Origin: Stenotrophomonas sp. 610A2
Lineage (GTDB): Bacteria > Pseudomonadota > Gammaproteobacteria > Xanthomonadales > Xanthomonadaceae
NCBI RefSeq assembly: GCF_030549615.1
Contig: NZ_CP130832.1
Coordinates: 1,178,001 to 1,242,000 of the forward strand
Direction: 5' to 3'
Length of the DNA stretch: 64,000 nucleotides
The position numbers and the translations under genes are program-made. Below, one piece after another: positions 34,668 to 42,978 of this stretch (position 1 is the first letter of the stretch; each line of letters starts with the position of its first letter). Below the pieces are notes generated by a model. It was not told where the DNA came from, made no database searches, and was given only the letters and a program-made list of their open reading frames with translations.

Positions 34668-36548
34668 GTGCAGTACGAGCAGATCTACCGCCGTTCCATT
34701 GAAGAGCCGGAAGCTTTCTGGGCCGAGGAAGCCAAGGCGATCCACTGGCATCGCCCGCCGCAACAGATCCTGGATTACTCCAATCCGCCGTTCCGGCGCT
34801 GGTTCGTCGGTGGTGAAACCAATCTCTGTTACAACGCGGTTGACCGCCATCTGGCCGAGCGCGGCGAGCAGCTCGCACTGGTCGCCATCTCCACCGAAAC
34901 CAATGTCACCCGCGAGCTCACCTACCGCGATCTCCATCGTGAAGTGAATGCATTCGCCGCGGTGCTGCTCAAGCTAGATGTCGGTCGCGGTGATCGGGTG
35001 GTCATCTACATGCCGAACATGGCCGAGGCGGTGTTCGCGATGCTCGCCTGCGCGCGCATCGGTGCGGTGCACTCCGTCGTGTTTGGTGGTTTCGCTGCGC
35101 ACAATCTTGCACTACGTATCGATGATGCAAAGCCCAAGCTGCTGATCGCCGCCGATGCAGGCATGCGCGGTGGCAAGGTAATTCCGTACAAGGCGATGGT
35201 CGATGCAGCCTGCGCCGAAGCCATTACGCCGCCGCCGAAGGTATTGATCGTTTCGCGCGGGCTGGATGCCGCGGAGCCGCGCATCGCTGGTCGCGACGAA
35301 GACTATGCGCAGCTGCGTGCTCAGGTCGGCGACGTTGAGGTGCCGGTGCAATGGTTGGAGTCCAACGAACCGAGCTATCTGTTGTACACCTCCGGTACCA
35401 CCGGCAAGCCCAAGGGCGTGCAGCGCGACGTTGGTGGCTATGCAGTGGCAATGGTGCAGTCGATGCGCACGGTGTTTGACTGCGCGCCGGGGCAGGTGAT
35501 GTTCTCCACCTCCGATGTCGGCTGGGCGGTTGGCCATTCCTATAACGTCTATGGCCCCTTGATCGGCGGCTGTACTTCGTTGCTGTACGAAGGCCTGCCG
35601 ATCAATCCGGATGCAGGCATATGGTGGGCGCTGTGCGAGCAGTACGGCGTGCGCACGATGTTCTCTTCGCCGACCGCGATCCGTGTGTTGAAAAAGCACG
35701 ATGTGGATTTCATCGATCGGCACGATCTGTCCGAACTGCAGTATCTGTTCCTCGCCGGCGAACCCCTGGATGAGCCTACCGCGCAATGGATCAGCGGCGC
35801 GTTGCACAAGCCGGTCATCGACAACTACTGGCAAACTGAAACCGGTTGGCCGGCACTGACCTTGTTGCCGGGGCTGGAAATGAAGCCGGTCAAGTTCGGC
35901 TCGCCGGGCTTCCCGAACCTCGGCTACAAGATGAAAGTCATCGACGAGCAGAGCGGCGTGGAAGTCGCGCCCGGGCAGAAGGGTGTGCTGGTGATCCAAC
36001 CGCCTTTACCGCCCGGTTGCATGAGCACGGTCTGGAACGATGACGAACGCTTCCTCAAAAGCTATTTCAGTCACTTCAAGGAGCTGCTGTACAGCTCGCT
36101 GGACTGGGCCATCCGCGATGAGGACGGTTACACCTTCATCCTTGGCCGCACCGATGATGTGATCAACGTGGCGGGCCATCGGCTGGGCACGCGCGAGATC
36201 GAGGAAGCCATCTCCGCCCACCCGCGCGTTGCCGAAGCCGCGGTGATCGGCGTGCACGACGAGCTGAAGGGCCAGGTGCCGCTGGTGTTTGTCACCTTGA
36301 AACAGGCCCTGCCGGACGATGATGCCGGGCAACTCGGGGCGGAAATGGTGAGCCAGGTCACCCATTCGCTGGGCGCGGTTGCCCGGCCCGCCCATGTCCA
36401 TATCGTCAATGCACTTCCCAAGACCCGTTCGGGTAAGCTGCTGAGGCGTTCATTGCAGGCATTGGCGGAGCAGCGTGATCCGGGCGATCTGTCGACACTC
36501 GACGACCCGGGCGCACTGGAGGAAATCCGCCGCGCGCTGGGGAAATAG
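34668..36548 (+). CDS. prpE: propionyl-CoA synthetase (AMP-forming)
   Basis: Activates propionate to propionyl-CoA through an acyl-adenylate. It has 626 residues of the acetyl-CoA synthetase superfamily. The ATP-binding motif YTSGTTGKPKG is at residues 240-250; further motifs are YWQTETGWP, DWAIRDEDGYTFILGRTDDVINVAGHR-like sequence and, near the C-terminus, KTRSGKLLRR with the lysine that is acylated to control the enzyme. The start is GTG with CCGGAGGG just upstream. It stands alone here; no 2-methylcitrate genes (prpB, prpC) adjoin it. An acetyl-CoA synthetase assignment is less likely because the sequence follows PrpE at the N-terminus (YEQIYRRSIEEPEAFW). Confidence 0.9.
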   Translation: MQYEQIYRRSIEEPEAFWAEEAKAIHWHRPPQQILDYSNPPFRRWFVGGETNLCYNAVDRHLAERGEQLALVAISTETNVTRELTYRDLHREVNAFAAVLLKLDVGRGDRVVIYMPNMAEAVFAMLACARIGAVHSVVFGGFAAHNLALRIDDAKPKLLIAADAGMRGGKVIPYKAMVDAACAEAITPPPKVLIVSRGLDAAEPRIAGRDEDYAQLRAQVGDVEVPVQWLESNEPSYLLYTSGTTGKPKGVQRDVGGYAVAMVQSMRTVFDCAPGQVMFSTSDVGWAVGHSYNVYGPLIGGCTSLLYEGLPINPDAGIWWALCEQYGVRTMFSSPTAIRVLKKHDVDFIDRHDLSELQYLFLAGEPLDEPTAQWISGALHKPVIDNYWQTETGWPALTLLPGLEMKPVKFGSPGFPNLGYKMKVIDEQSGVEVAPGQKGVLVIQPPLPPGCMSTVWNDDERFLKSYFSHFKELLYSSLDWAIRDEDGYTFILGRTDDVINVAGHRLGTREIEEAISAHPRVAEAAVIGVHDELKGQVPLVFVTLKQALPDDDAGQLGAEMVSQVTHSLGAVARPAHVHIVNALPKTRSGKLLRRSLQALAEQRDPGDLSTLDDPGALEEIRRALGK

Positions 36549-36689
36549 CGCGTAGCCGGGCCGCAGGGCTGCTGTGCGGCGGTGATCGCAAGGGGGCGGG
36601 ACGTGTGGATTTGATTGCACATTCCGGGGCGGGGGCTCCGGAAAAGTGCGCGCGTACCGTATTGCGATGCACAAAAGAGGGGGAAGGGA

Positions 36690-37169
36690 ATGGCATTCAT
36701 CTATGCCAAGACGGCTGCTGGCCGCCTGGAGATCGAGAGTCGCGGTTTGAAGCTGGCACCGGCGCTGCGCTCGGTGCTGCTGTTGGTGGACGGACAGCGC
36801 GATGAGCGCGAGCTGCAGACGATGGCGCAGGGCCTGCGTGCACCTGACGACGTACTGGCACAGCTGAGCGCATTGCAGCTGATCGACGCGGTTGCCGGCA
36901 GTGCCGACAAGGCGCCGGTGCTGCCGGTGACCACCCAGCTCGGCGATGACCCGCTGCGCTACCAGCAGCTGCGCGACTGGATGGCCGAATCGGTGCGCAA
37001 GCACCTGGGCCTGAAGGGCTATCTGATTCAGCTCAAGATCGATCGCAGCAAGACCGCGGTCAGCCTGGAACAGTTGTGGCCGGAACTGGCCACCGCCTTG
37101 GGCAAGGCCAAGAGCCCCGCATTCGCCAGCCGCTGGCTGGAAGAGACGCGCGCACTGGTGGTTGGCTGA
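36690..37169 (+). CDS. unknown conserved-looking protein, 159 residues
   Basis: Not recognised. The start MAFIYAKTAAGRLEIESRG at 36690 follows a strong GGGAAGGGA. It appears cytosolic, with no signal peptide or membrane segment. The N-terminal half (LRSVLLLVDGQRDERELQTMAQ, then a leucine-rich helical stretch) resembles a small winged-helix-like or regulatory fold. The second half (YQQLRDWMAESVRKHLGLKGYLIQLKI) is amphipathic. Codon use matches the neighbours, so it is probably a real gene. It lies 141 bases after prpE and 94 bases before the SUFU gene. Confidence 0.75.
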   Translation: MAFIYAKTAAGRLEIESRGLKLAPALRSVLLLVDGQRDERELQTMAQGLRAPDDVLAQLSALQLIDAVAGSADKAPVLPVTTQLGDDPLRYQQLRDWMAESVRKHLGLKGYLIQLKIDRSKTAVSLEQLWPELATALGKAKSPAFASRWLEETRALVVG

Positions 37170-37263
37170 GCGAACCATTGCGCAAAGGCGTGGTTGGCAG
37201 GCGTGCTGTCGTCGCCATGCACCGGCATTATCATGGTGGCTTGTTCATCATGGGAGTGCCTGC

Positions 37264-38325
37264 ATGGCGCAGGAAAACAGCGGCGAAATCAGCACCGCAG
37301 GCTGGGACGCGATCAACGCGGCAATGGTGGCGCTGTATCCGGGACAGGAGCCGCGCCATTTCGGCACGCTGCTTTCGCATACGCTGGGCGGCAACGATCC
37401 CTTGGACGGCATCAGTGTCTATTGGAGCGCGTCTCCGCGTCCGCATTGGCATTACGTCAGCTACGGCTTTTCCGAGCTGTACGACAAGCAGAGTGATGAT
37501 CCGCAGGAAAGCGGTTTCGGTTTCGAGCTTACCTTTCGTCTGGCTGCACAGGCAGGTGATGACAAGCGCGGCGAGCCCCCGGCGTGGCCGATGAACCTGA
37601 TGCAGAACCTTGCGCGCTATGTGTTCAGCAGCGGCAATGTGTTCGAGGCCGGTCACCATCTGGATGCAAATGGTCCGATCGCATTGGATACCGAAACCCG
37701 ATTGCGACATCTGGCCTTTGTTGCCGACCCACAGTTGCCTGCGATCGACACCGCCAATGGTCGCCTGCATTTCCTGCAGCTGGTGGGTTTGAGCGATGAG
37801 GAGATGGCAGCGGTAAAACGCTGGTCAACACAGGGTGTGCTGGCGACATTGGAGCCGGCGATGCCGTTGTGGATCACCGAGCTGGAGCGCGATTCGCTGT
37901 TGGCCGATCCCAGCATCGCCGCGCAGCTTGAAGCGGGCAGCCAGCGCGAGGGTTCCAGCACCGGCATGTTGTTCGTCGAGACCTTGGAATGGTCGGCCGA
38001 CGGCGCTACCACCACACTGGTGCTGGGCGCAGGGCAGGTTGCCAGCGTGCTCGAACTGTTGCCATTGCGCCTGCATCATGACAAACCGCTGGTGATACTC
38101 GGCAAGGATCGCCAATGGCGCTTCGAGCCCGGCCTGAGCGACGACGTACAGAGCGATGACGACAGCGCGCGCTGCGTGTTGTCCGATGCCAGCCTGAAGG
38201 CGATGCTGGCCAGCGTGCGTGCCGAGCGAGGCCTGTATCCGATGCCCGGCGGCAAGCTGCAGATCGAAGTGCGCCCAAGCTTGCTGCGCGACGGGCAGGG
38301 CAAAGTGATCCGCGAGATCGGCTGA
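37264..38325 (+). CDS. suppressor-of-fused (SUFU) domain protein
   Basis: A bacterial protein with the SUFU fold (about residues 10-180). GWDAINAAMVALYPGQEPRHFGT, DPLDGISVYWS, HWHYVSYGFSELY and GFGFELTFRL are typical. An additional C-terminal region of about 170 residues follows, including ITELERDSLL and a final segment SLKAMLASVRAERGLYPMPGGK. 353 residues from the ATG at 37264, chosen for GGGAG upstream; the longer upstream frame has no support. Bacterial SUFU proteins often serve as immunity or accessory proteins of polymorphic toxins, but no toxin gene is adjacent here. Its function is unknown. Confidence 0.85.
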   Translation: MAQENSGEISTAGWDAINAAMVALYPGQEPRHFGTLLSHTLGGNDPLDGISVYWSASPRPHWHYVSYGFSELYDKQSDDPQESGFGFELTFRLAAQAGDDKRGEPPAWPMNLMQNLARYVFSSGNVFEAGHHLDANGPIALDTETRLRHLAFVADPQLPAIDTANGRLHFLQLVGLSDEEMAAVKRWSTQGVLATLEPAMPLWITELERDSLLADPSIAAQLEAGSQREGSSTGMLFVETLEWSADGATTTLVLGAGQVASVLELLPLRLHHDKPLVILGKDRQWRFEPGLSDDVQSDDDSARCVLSDASLKAMLASVRAERGLYPMPGGKLQIEVRPSLLRDGQGKVIREIG

Positions 38326-38326
38326 T

Positions 38327-38345
38327 CCCGCGGCGTTATCGCGGG
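38327..38345. other. hairpin between the convergent SUFU and kinase genes
   Basis: Perfect stem CCCGCG/CGCGGG with a 7-base loop. It covers the whole 10-base space between the two convergent stop codons and includes the kinase stop. No T-run is present on either strand. Confidence 0.45.
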
Positions 38346-39808
38346 CGTGCCGCAGGCAAGGAGAACACGAAGCTTGCGCCTTCATTGCTGTCGAGCAGGT
38401 GGATCTGCCGATGGTGCAGCTGCAGGATGCGGTGCACGATCAGCAAGCCCAGGCCGCCGCTGTCCGGACGCTGGCTGCCCAGCGCCGGCAGCGTGCTGAA
38501 CAACTGTTCGCGGCGTGCCAGCGGAATGCCGGGGCCGGTATCGGACACGCTGACCTGCACGTCGCCATCAACTGCATGCAAGGTAACCGTGATGCGCCCG
38601 CCTGGCGGGGTATGCCGGATCGCGTTGTCTAGCAGGTTGGTCAGCACCCTTTCGATCAGGCCGAGGTCGGCTTCCACCGGCGGCAGACCGGCGGGAATCA
38701 CCGCGTCGAGCTGCTGCTGCCGCGACTGTGCAGCCAGTTCGAATTTCTGGAAGACGTCCTGGATCAGATCCGGCAGCGAGAACGCCTGTAGTTCCAGTAC
38801 AACGCCGCCATGTTCCAGTCGCGCCAGTTCGAACAGCGCCTGTGCAAGCCGGCCAACCTTGTGGCTCTGCGACAGCGCGATACCCAGGTAGCGCTGGCGT
38901 TCCTCGGCACTGAGGCTGGCGTCCTTCAGTGCAAGCGTCTCCAGGTAGCCATGCAGGGACGACAGCGGCGTGCGCAGGTCGTGCGAGAGATTGGCGACCA
39001 GCTCGCGCCGTTGCAGGTCCTGCTGCCGCAGCTGTTGCCATTGCTCGCCGACGCGTTGGCTGAGATGGGAGAAGCTGTGCTGCAGGATGCTCAGTTCATC
39101 GCGTTCACCGGCACGCAGCGGCGTGGGTGGCAACGGCAGGTGCGGATCGGCGCTGTCGACATCGAAGGATTGGATGCGACGGGTCAGCTGGCGCAATGGT
39201 CGTGTCACCCACCGGAATGCGATCAACCCGGCCAGCAAGCCGAACACCGCCACGATCGCCAGTGACCACAACGTGGTTCGCAGGTTGGCGTTGGCGGCGA
39301 TATCCGCAGCCAGGGCTTCGCGCTGCTCGCCCACCAGCACGACGTAGATGTAGCCGACCTGACGGCCCTGCACCCACAGCGGTGCGGCGTTGAATACCTT
39401 GCGGCCACTGCTGCTGCGCGGGTCGTCACCGAAGATAGGCAGCTTGCCGCCAGTAAGTAGTGATTGCACCGGTGCCAGATCAACCCGATCACGCTTGAGA
39501 TGGCCTTCCGGTGCGTCATGGCCGAGGATGCGGCCTTCCTCGTCAAGCAGGTAGACCTCGACGCTGGGATTGACCGACATCAGCTTGCCGAACAGCGCGC
39601 GCACTTCACCATCGCGCAGACCGCGTGCATCCATCAGTTCGCCACTGCGTGCGATGTGCTCGGCCAGACCACGCGACAGGCGCTGCACGGTTTCCTGCTC
39701 GTGCATGCGGCTGCTGCGCATCTGTATCCACGCCAGCGCGCCGCAGCAGACCAGCAGCAGTGCGCAGAACACCAGCGACAGGCGTTGCGAGAGCGTCAGC
39801 CGGATCAT
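38336..39808 (-). CDS. two-component sensor histidine kinase
   Basis: Membrane sensor kinase, 490 residues from the ATG at 39808. This start overlaps the regulator stop by four bases (ATGA). TM1 spans about residues 10-30, a periplasmic domain of about 145 residues follows, TM2 spans about 180-200, then a HAMP region. The dimerisation box is LSHDLRTPLSSLHGYLE with the phospho-accepting H276. The ATPase motifs are NLLDNAIRHTP, DTGPGIP and GGLGLLIVHRI. Its likely partner is the regulator encoded just upstream. The pair is divergent from msrB-dipZ-msrA, suggesting an envelope oxidative-stress signal, but the ligand is not known. Confidence 0.93.
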   Translation of the reverse strand: MIRLTLSQRLSLVFCALLLVCCGALAWIQMRSSRMHEQETVQRLSRGLAEHIARSGELMDARGLRDGEVRALFGKLMSVNPSVEVYLLDEEGRILGHDAPEGHLKRDRVDLAPVQSLLTGGKLPIFGDDPRSSSGRKVFNAAPLWVQGRQVGYIYVVLVGEQREALAADIAANANLRTTLWSLAIVAVFGLLAGLIAFRWVTRPLRQLTRRIQSFDVDSADPHLPLPPTPLRAGERDELSILQHSFSHLSQRVGEQWQQLRQQDLQRRELVANLSHDLRTPLSSLHGYLETLALKDASLSAEERQRYLGIALSQSHKVGRLAQALFELARLEHGGVVLELQAFSLPDLIQDVFQKFELAAQSRQQQLDAVIPAGLPPVEADLGLIERVLTNLLDNAIRHTPPGGRITVTLHAVDGDVQVSVSDTGPGIPLARREQLFSTLPALGSQRPDSGGLGLLIVHRILQLHHRQIHLLDSNEGASFVFSLPAARPR

Positions 39809-40524
39809 GCGGCGCTCCCGCCATCGGTCGCGAGCTTGTAGCCGCGGCCCCATACAGTGAGGATGCGCTTCGGTAGCGCCGGGTCGTGTTCGATCTTGTT
39901 CCGCAGCCGGTTGATGTGGGTATTGACGGTGTGCTCGTAGCCATCGTGTTGATGGCCCCAGACCTGGTTGAGCAGTTCCATGCGCGAGTACACCTGGTCG
40001 GGGTGGCGGGCGAAGAAATACAGCAGGTCGAATTCGCGTGGGGTCAGTTCCAGCGGGCGTGCATCCACCTGCGCGGTGCGCGCGACCGGGTCGATGCGCA
40101 GGCCAGCGACTTCAGTCGCGCCGGCATCGATGCGCGCGTTCTGCGCCATCGCCTCGACTCGTCGCAGCAAGGCTTTCACCCGTGCGACCAGTTCCAGCAT
40201 CGAGAAGGGTTTGGCCAGATAGTCGTCGGCGCCCAGCTCCAAGCCGAGGATGCGGTGCAGCTCGCTGGCCCGCGCGCTGGTGATGATGATCGGCGTGTAG
40301 CGGGTCATCGCGCGGGCGCGGCGGCAGATCTCCAGCCCATCCACGCCCGGCAGCATCAGGTCCAGCACCAAGGCATCCCATTGCCCGGCCTCGAGCAGCT
40401 GCAGCCCTTCATCGCCAGTCGTCGCATGGGTGACGTCATAGCCTTCGTCACGCAGGTGCATGCGCAGCAGGTTGGCGATGTGGACATCGTCTTCGACGAT
40501 CAGGATGCGTTTGTTGCTGCTCAT
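39805..40524 (-). CDS. OmpR-family response regulator
   Basis: DNA-binding regulator, 239 residues. The receiver domain has the acidic pair D12-D13 and the phospho-acceptor D55 in LVLDLMLPGVDG, then TSA and K in YLAKPFSM. The C-terminal winged helix includes ELTPREFDLLYFFARHPDQVYSR and the recognition region YEHTVNTHINRLRNKIE. It is transcribed with the kinase (4-base overlap). A 145-base divergent region separates it from msrB, and it is likely to act there and on its own promoter. Confidence 0.93.
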   Translation of the reverse strand: MSSNKRILIVEDDVHIANLLRMHLRDEGYDVTHATTGDEGLQLLEAGQWDALVLDLMLPGVDGLEICRRARAMTRYTPIIITSARASELHRILGLELGADDYLAKPFSMLELVARVKALLRRVEAMAQNARIDAGATEVAGLRIDPVARTAQVDARPLELTPREFDLLYFFARHPDQVYSRMELLNQVWGHQHDGYEHTVNTHINRLRNKIEHDPALPKRILTVWGRGYKLATDGGSAA

Positions 40525-40669
40525 CGACGCCTGCGGCCGCTGGAGGGATGGCTGGCATTGTGCGTGGACAGGCGCGCGGATGTGTCACGAAGAATTTAAC
40601 TCTGCGTGAGGATTCGTTGACCTGCCCGGGCGCAGCATGGCCGCATCGACCGCTGGCTGGAGATCGCCC
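40525..40669. promoter_or_regulatory. divergent control region, regulator / msrB operon
   Basis: These 145 bases must contain the promoters for both the two-component system (leftward) and msrB-dipZ-msrA (rightward). A loose direct repeat, GAAGAATT (40589) and GAGGATTC (40608), lies near the middle on the + strand and is AT-rich compared with its surroundings. It could be a regulator site but is a weak match to itself. No consensus -35/-10 pair stands out. Confidence 0.35.
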
Positions 40670-41173
40670 ATGTCCCTCACCCGTCGCAAGCTGCTTGGAA
40701 TTGGCGGTATGGCTGCCGCCGCCGGCGTGCTCGGCTTGACCGCCTGCAACGGCCCGGCACCGGCCGCACCCGCGCGCGCAGCGGTGTTTGAAGTGATGCG
40801 CAGCGAGGCGCAGTGGCGGCAGCTGCTCAGCCCCGCGCAATACGCGGTGCTGCGCCAGCAGAGCACCGAGCGGGCGTTCAGCAGCCCACTCAATGCCGAG
40901 CACCGGCGCGGCACCTTCAACTGCGCGGGCTGCGCGCTGCCGCTGTTCTCCTCGGCGACCAAATTCGACAGCGGAACTGGCTGGCCAAGCTTCTGGGCAC
41001 CGCTGCACGGCGCGGTCGGCGAGGACCGGGACACGAGCTACGGCATGACCCGGGTCGGCGTGCATTGCCGGCGCTGTGGCGGCCATCTGGGCCATGTCTT
41101 CGAGGACGGCCCACGCCCGACCGGTCTGCGTTACTGCATGAACGGCGTGGCCCTGCAATTCGTCGCGGCCTGA
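40670..41173 (+). CDS. msrB: peptide-methionine (R)-S-oxide reductase, Tat-exported lipoprotein form
   Basis: Reduces the R-sulfoxide of methionine in proteins. It has 167 residues. The N-terminus MSLTRRKLLGIGGMAAAAG has a twin-arginine motif and is followed by a lipobox LTAC (Cys26), so the enzyme is predicted to be Tat-exported and lipid-anchored. The catalytic domain has both zinc CxxC pairs (FNCAGCALP and HCRRCGGHLGH) and the catalytic cysteine C156 in RYCMNG. CTGGAG precedes the ATG at 40670. It is the first gene of a three-gene operon with dipZ and msrA, which suggests repair outside the cytosol. Confidence 0.92.
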   Translation: MSLTRRKLLGIGGMAAAAGVLGLTACNGPAPAAPARAAVFEVMRSEAQWRQLLSPAQYAVLRQQSTERAFSSPLNAEHRRGTFNCAGCALPLFSSATKFDSGTGWPSFWAPLHGAVGEDRDTSYGMTRVGVHCRRCGGHLGHVFEDGPRPTGLRYCMNGVALQFVAA

Positions 41174-41207
41174 GCGCCGCGCCCCCCTACTCAAGAAGGA
41201 TGCTTCC

Positions 41208-42962
41208 ATGTTCCTGTTGGTACTGGCCTATCTCGGCGGCGTACTCACCCTGCTCAGCCCCTGCATCCTGCCGGTGCTGCCCTTCGTGTTCGCGCGCGCT
41301 GACCGGCCGTTCCTGCGCAGTGGCTTGCCGCTGCTGGTGGGCATGGCCTTGATGTTCGCGGTGGTCGCCAGCCTGGCCGCGGTGGGTAGCCAATGGGTGG
41401 CGCAGGCCAATCAGATCGGGCGCTGGATCGCGCTGGTGGTGATGGCGCTGTTCGCGCTCGCGCTGTTGTGGCCGGCGCTGGCGGAGCGCCTGCTGGCGCC
41501 GCTGCAGCGTCTGGGCGTACGCCTGGGCGCAGCTGCAGATGCAGGGCAGGGCGGCGTGCTCAGCTCGCTGCTGATCGGCGTGGCCACCGGCCTGCTGTGG
41601 GCGCCGTGCGCAGGCCCGATCCTGGGGCTGATCCTGACCGGCGCCGCCCTGCAGGGCGCCAACGTTGGCACCAGCGGTCTGCTGCTGGCCTATGCGCTGG
41701 GCGCGGCCACCTCGCTGGCCTTGGCGGTGTGGATAGGCGGGCGCGTGTTTACGGCATTGAAGCAGCGGCTGGGTGTGGGCGAATGGATTCGTCGTGGGCT
41801 GGGTATTGCCGCACTGCTGGCGGTGCTGGCGATCGCGATGGGCTGGGATACCGGCTTGCTGACGCGGCTGTCCACGGTCAGCACGGCGAGGTTGGAGCAG
41901 CAGTTGCTGGATGCATTGCCTGCCCAGCAACCCCCGGCAGGTCCGGCAATGATGATGATGGCGGGCGCCGCCAAGGGCGATGCGAGTCTGCCGGTGGAAG
42001 GTGAGCTGCCATCGCTGGCCGGCGCTACCGGCTGGCTCAACAGCCCGCCGCTGGATGCACAGCAGCTGCGCGGCAAGGTGGTGCTGGTGGATTTCTGGAC
42101 TTACTCCTGTATCAACTGCCTGCGTGCCATGCCGCATGTGCGCGACTGGGCCGAGCGTTACAAGGAGCATGGGCTGGTGGTGATCGGCGTGCATGCGCCG
42201 GAGTTCGCCTTTGAACGTGACCTGCGCAACGTGCAGCGCGCGGTGACGGACCTGAAGGTCACTTACCCGGTCGCCATCGACAATGATTTCGCGATCTGGC
42301 GTGGCTTCAACAACCAGTACTGGCCGGCGCATTACTTCATCGATGCGCAGGGACGCATCCGTGCCCATCATTTCGGTGAAGGCAACTACGCGCAGTCCGA
42401 GCAGATCATCCGCCAGCTGCTGCGCGAGGCTGGCAACAGTCTGCCCGGCGATGCGGTGCCAGCAATGCGCATGGCCGGCAGCGGTATCGAACGTGAGGCC
42501 GATATGGCCAGCCTGAAGTCGCCGGAGACCTATATCGGCCACGGCCGCGCCGAGCACTTCGCCTCGCCCGGTGGCATGCAGCTTGGTCAGCTGCACGACT
42601 ACAGCCTGCCGACCGCGTTGCAACTCAATCAATGGGCGCTGGCCGGGCAGTGGCGTGTTGGCGAAGAAGACGCGCAGCTGGAACAGGCCGGCGGCCGTAT
42701 CGCATTCCGCTTCCATGCCCGCGACCTGCACCTGGTGCTGGCACCGCAGGACCCGGCGCGGCCGGTGCGTTTCCGCGTGCGTATCGATGGCCAGCCGCCA
42801 CAGGCCGCGGCCGGCAGCGACGTATCAGCCCAGGGCGAGGGAACGGTGGACCAGAACCGGCTTTATCAGTTGATCCGACAGGACGGCGAGATACGCGAGC
42901 GCACGTTCGAGATCGAGTTCCTGGATCCCGGCGTGCGCGCCTATGCCTTCACGTTCGGTTGA
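41208..42962 (+). CDS. DipZ-type thiol-disulfide transporter (CcdA domain plus TlpA-like domain)
   Basis: 584-residue membrane fusion. Residues 1 to about 235 are a CcdA/DsbD-like bundle: SPCILPVLPFVFARA carries the first redox cysteine and LLWAPCAGPILG the second, with six or more hydrophobic helices. A thioredoxin-like (TlpA/DipZ) domain follows, with FWTYSCINCLRAMP and the redox pair C301/C304. The last ~150 residues form a beta-rich module as in mycobacterial DipZ (LVLAPQDPARPVRFRVRIDGQPP). The family transfers electrons from cytosolic thioredoxin to the envelope. Between msrB and msrA, it is the obvious reductant for both. It starts 34 bases after msrB. Confidence 0.9.
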   Translation: MFLLVLAYLGGVLTLLSPCILPVLPFVFARADRPFLRSGLPLLVGMALMFAVVASLAAVGSQWVAQANQIGRWIALVVMALFALALLWPALAERLLAPLQRLGVRLGAAADAGQGGVLSSLLIGVATGLLWAPCAGPILGLILTGAALQGANVGTSGLLLAYALGAATSLALAVWIGGRVFTALKQRLGVGEWIRRGLGIAALLAVLAIAMGWDTGLLTRLSTVSTARLEQQLLDALPAQQPPAGPAMMMMAGAAKGDASLPVEGELPSLAGATGWLNSPPLDAQQLRGKVVLVDFWTYSCINCLRAMPHVRDWAERYKEHGLVVIGVHAPEFAFERDLRNVQRAVTDLKVTYPVAIDNDFAIWRGFNNQYWPAHYFIDAQGRIRAHHFGEGNYAQSEQIIRQLLREAGNSLPGDAVPAMRMAGSGIEREADMASLKSPETYIGHGRAEHFASPGGMQLGQLHDYSLPTALQLNQWALAGQWRVGEEDAQLEQAGGRIAFRFHARDLHLVLAPQDPARPVRFRVRIDGQPPQAAAGSDVSAQGEGTVDQNRLYQLIRQDGEIRERTFEIEFLDPGVRAYAFTFG

Positions 42963-42978
42963 TTGGAGGAAACAGGTG

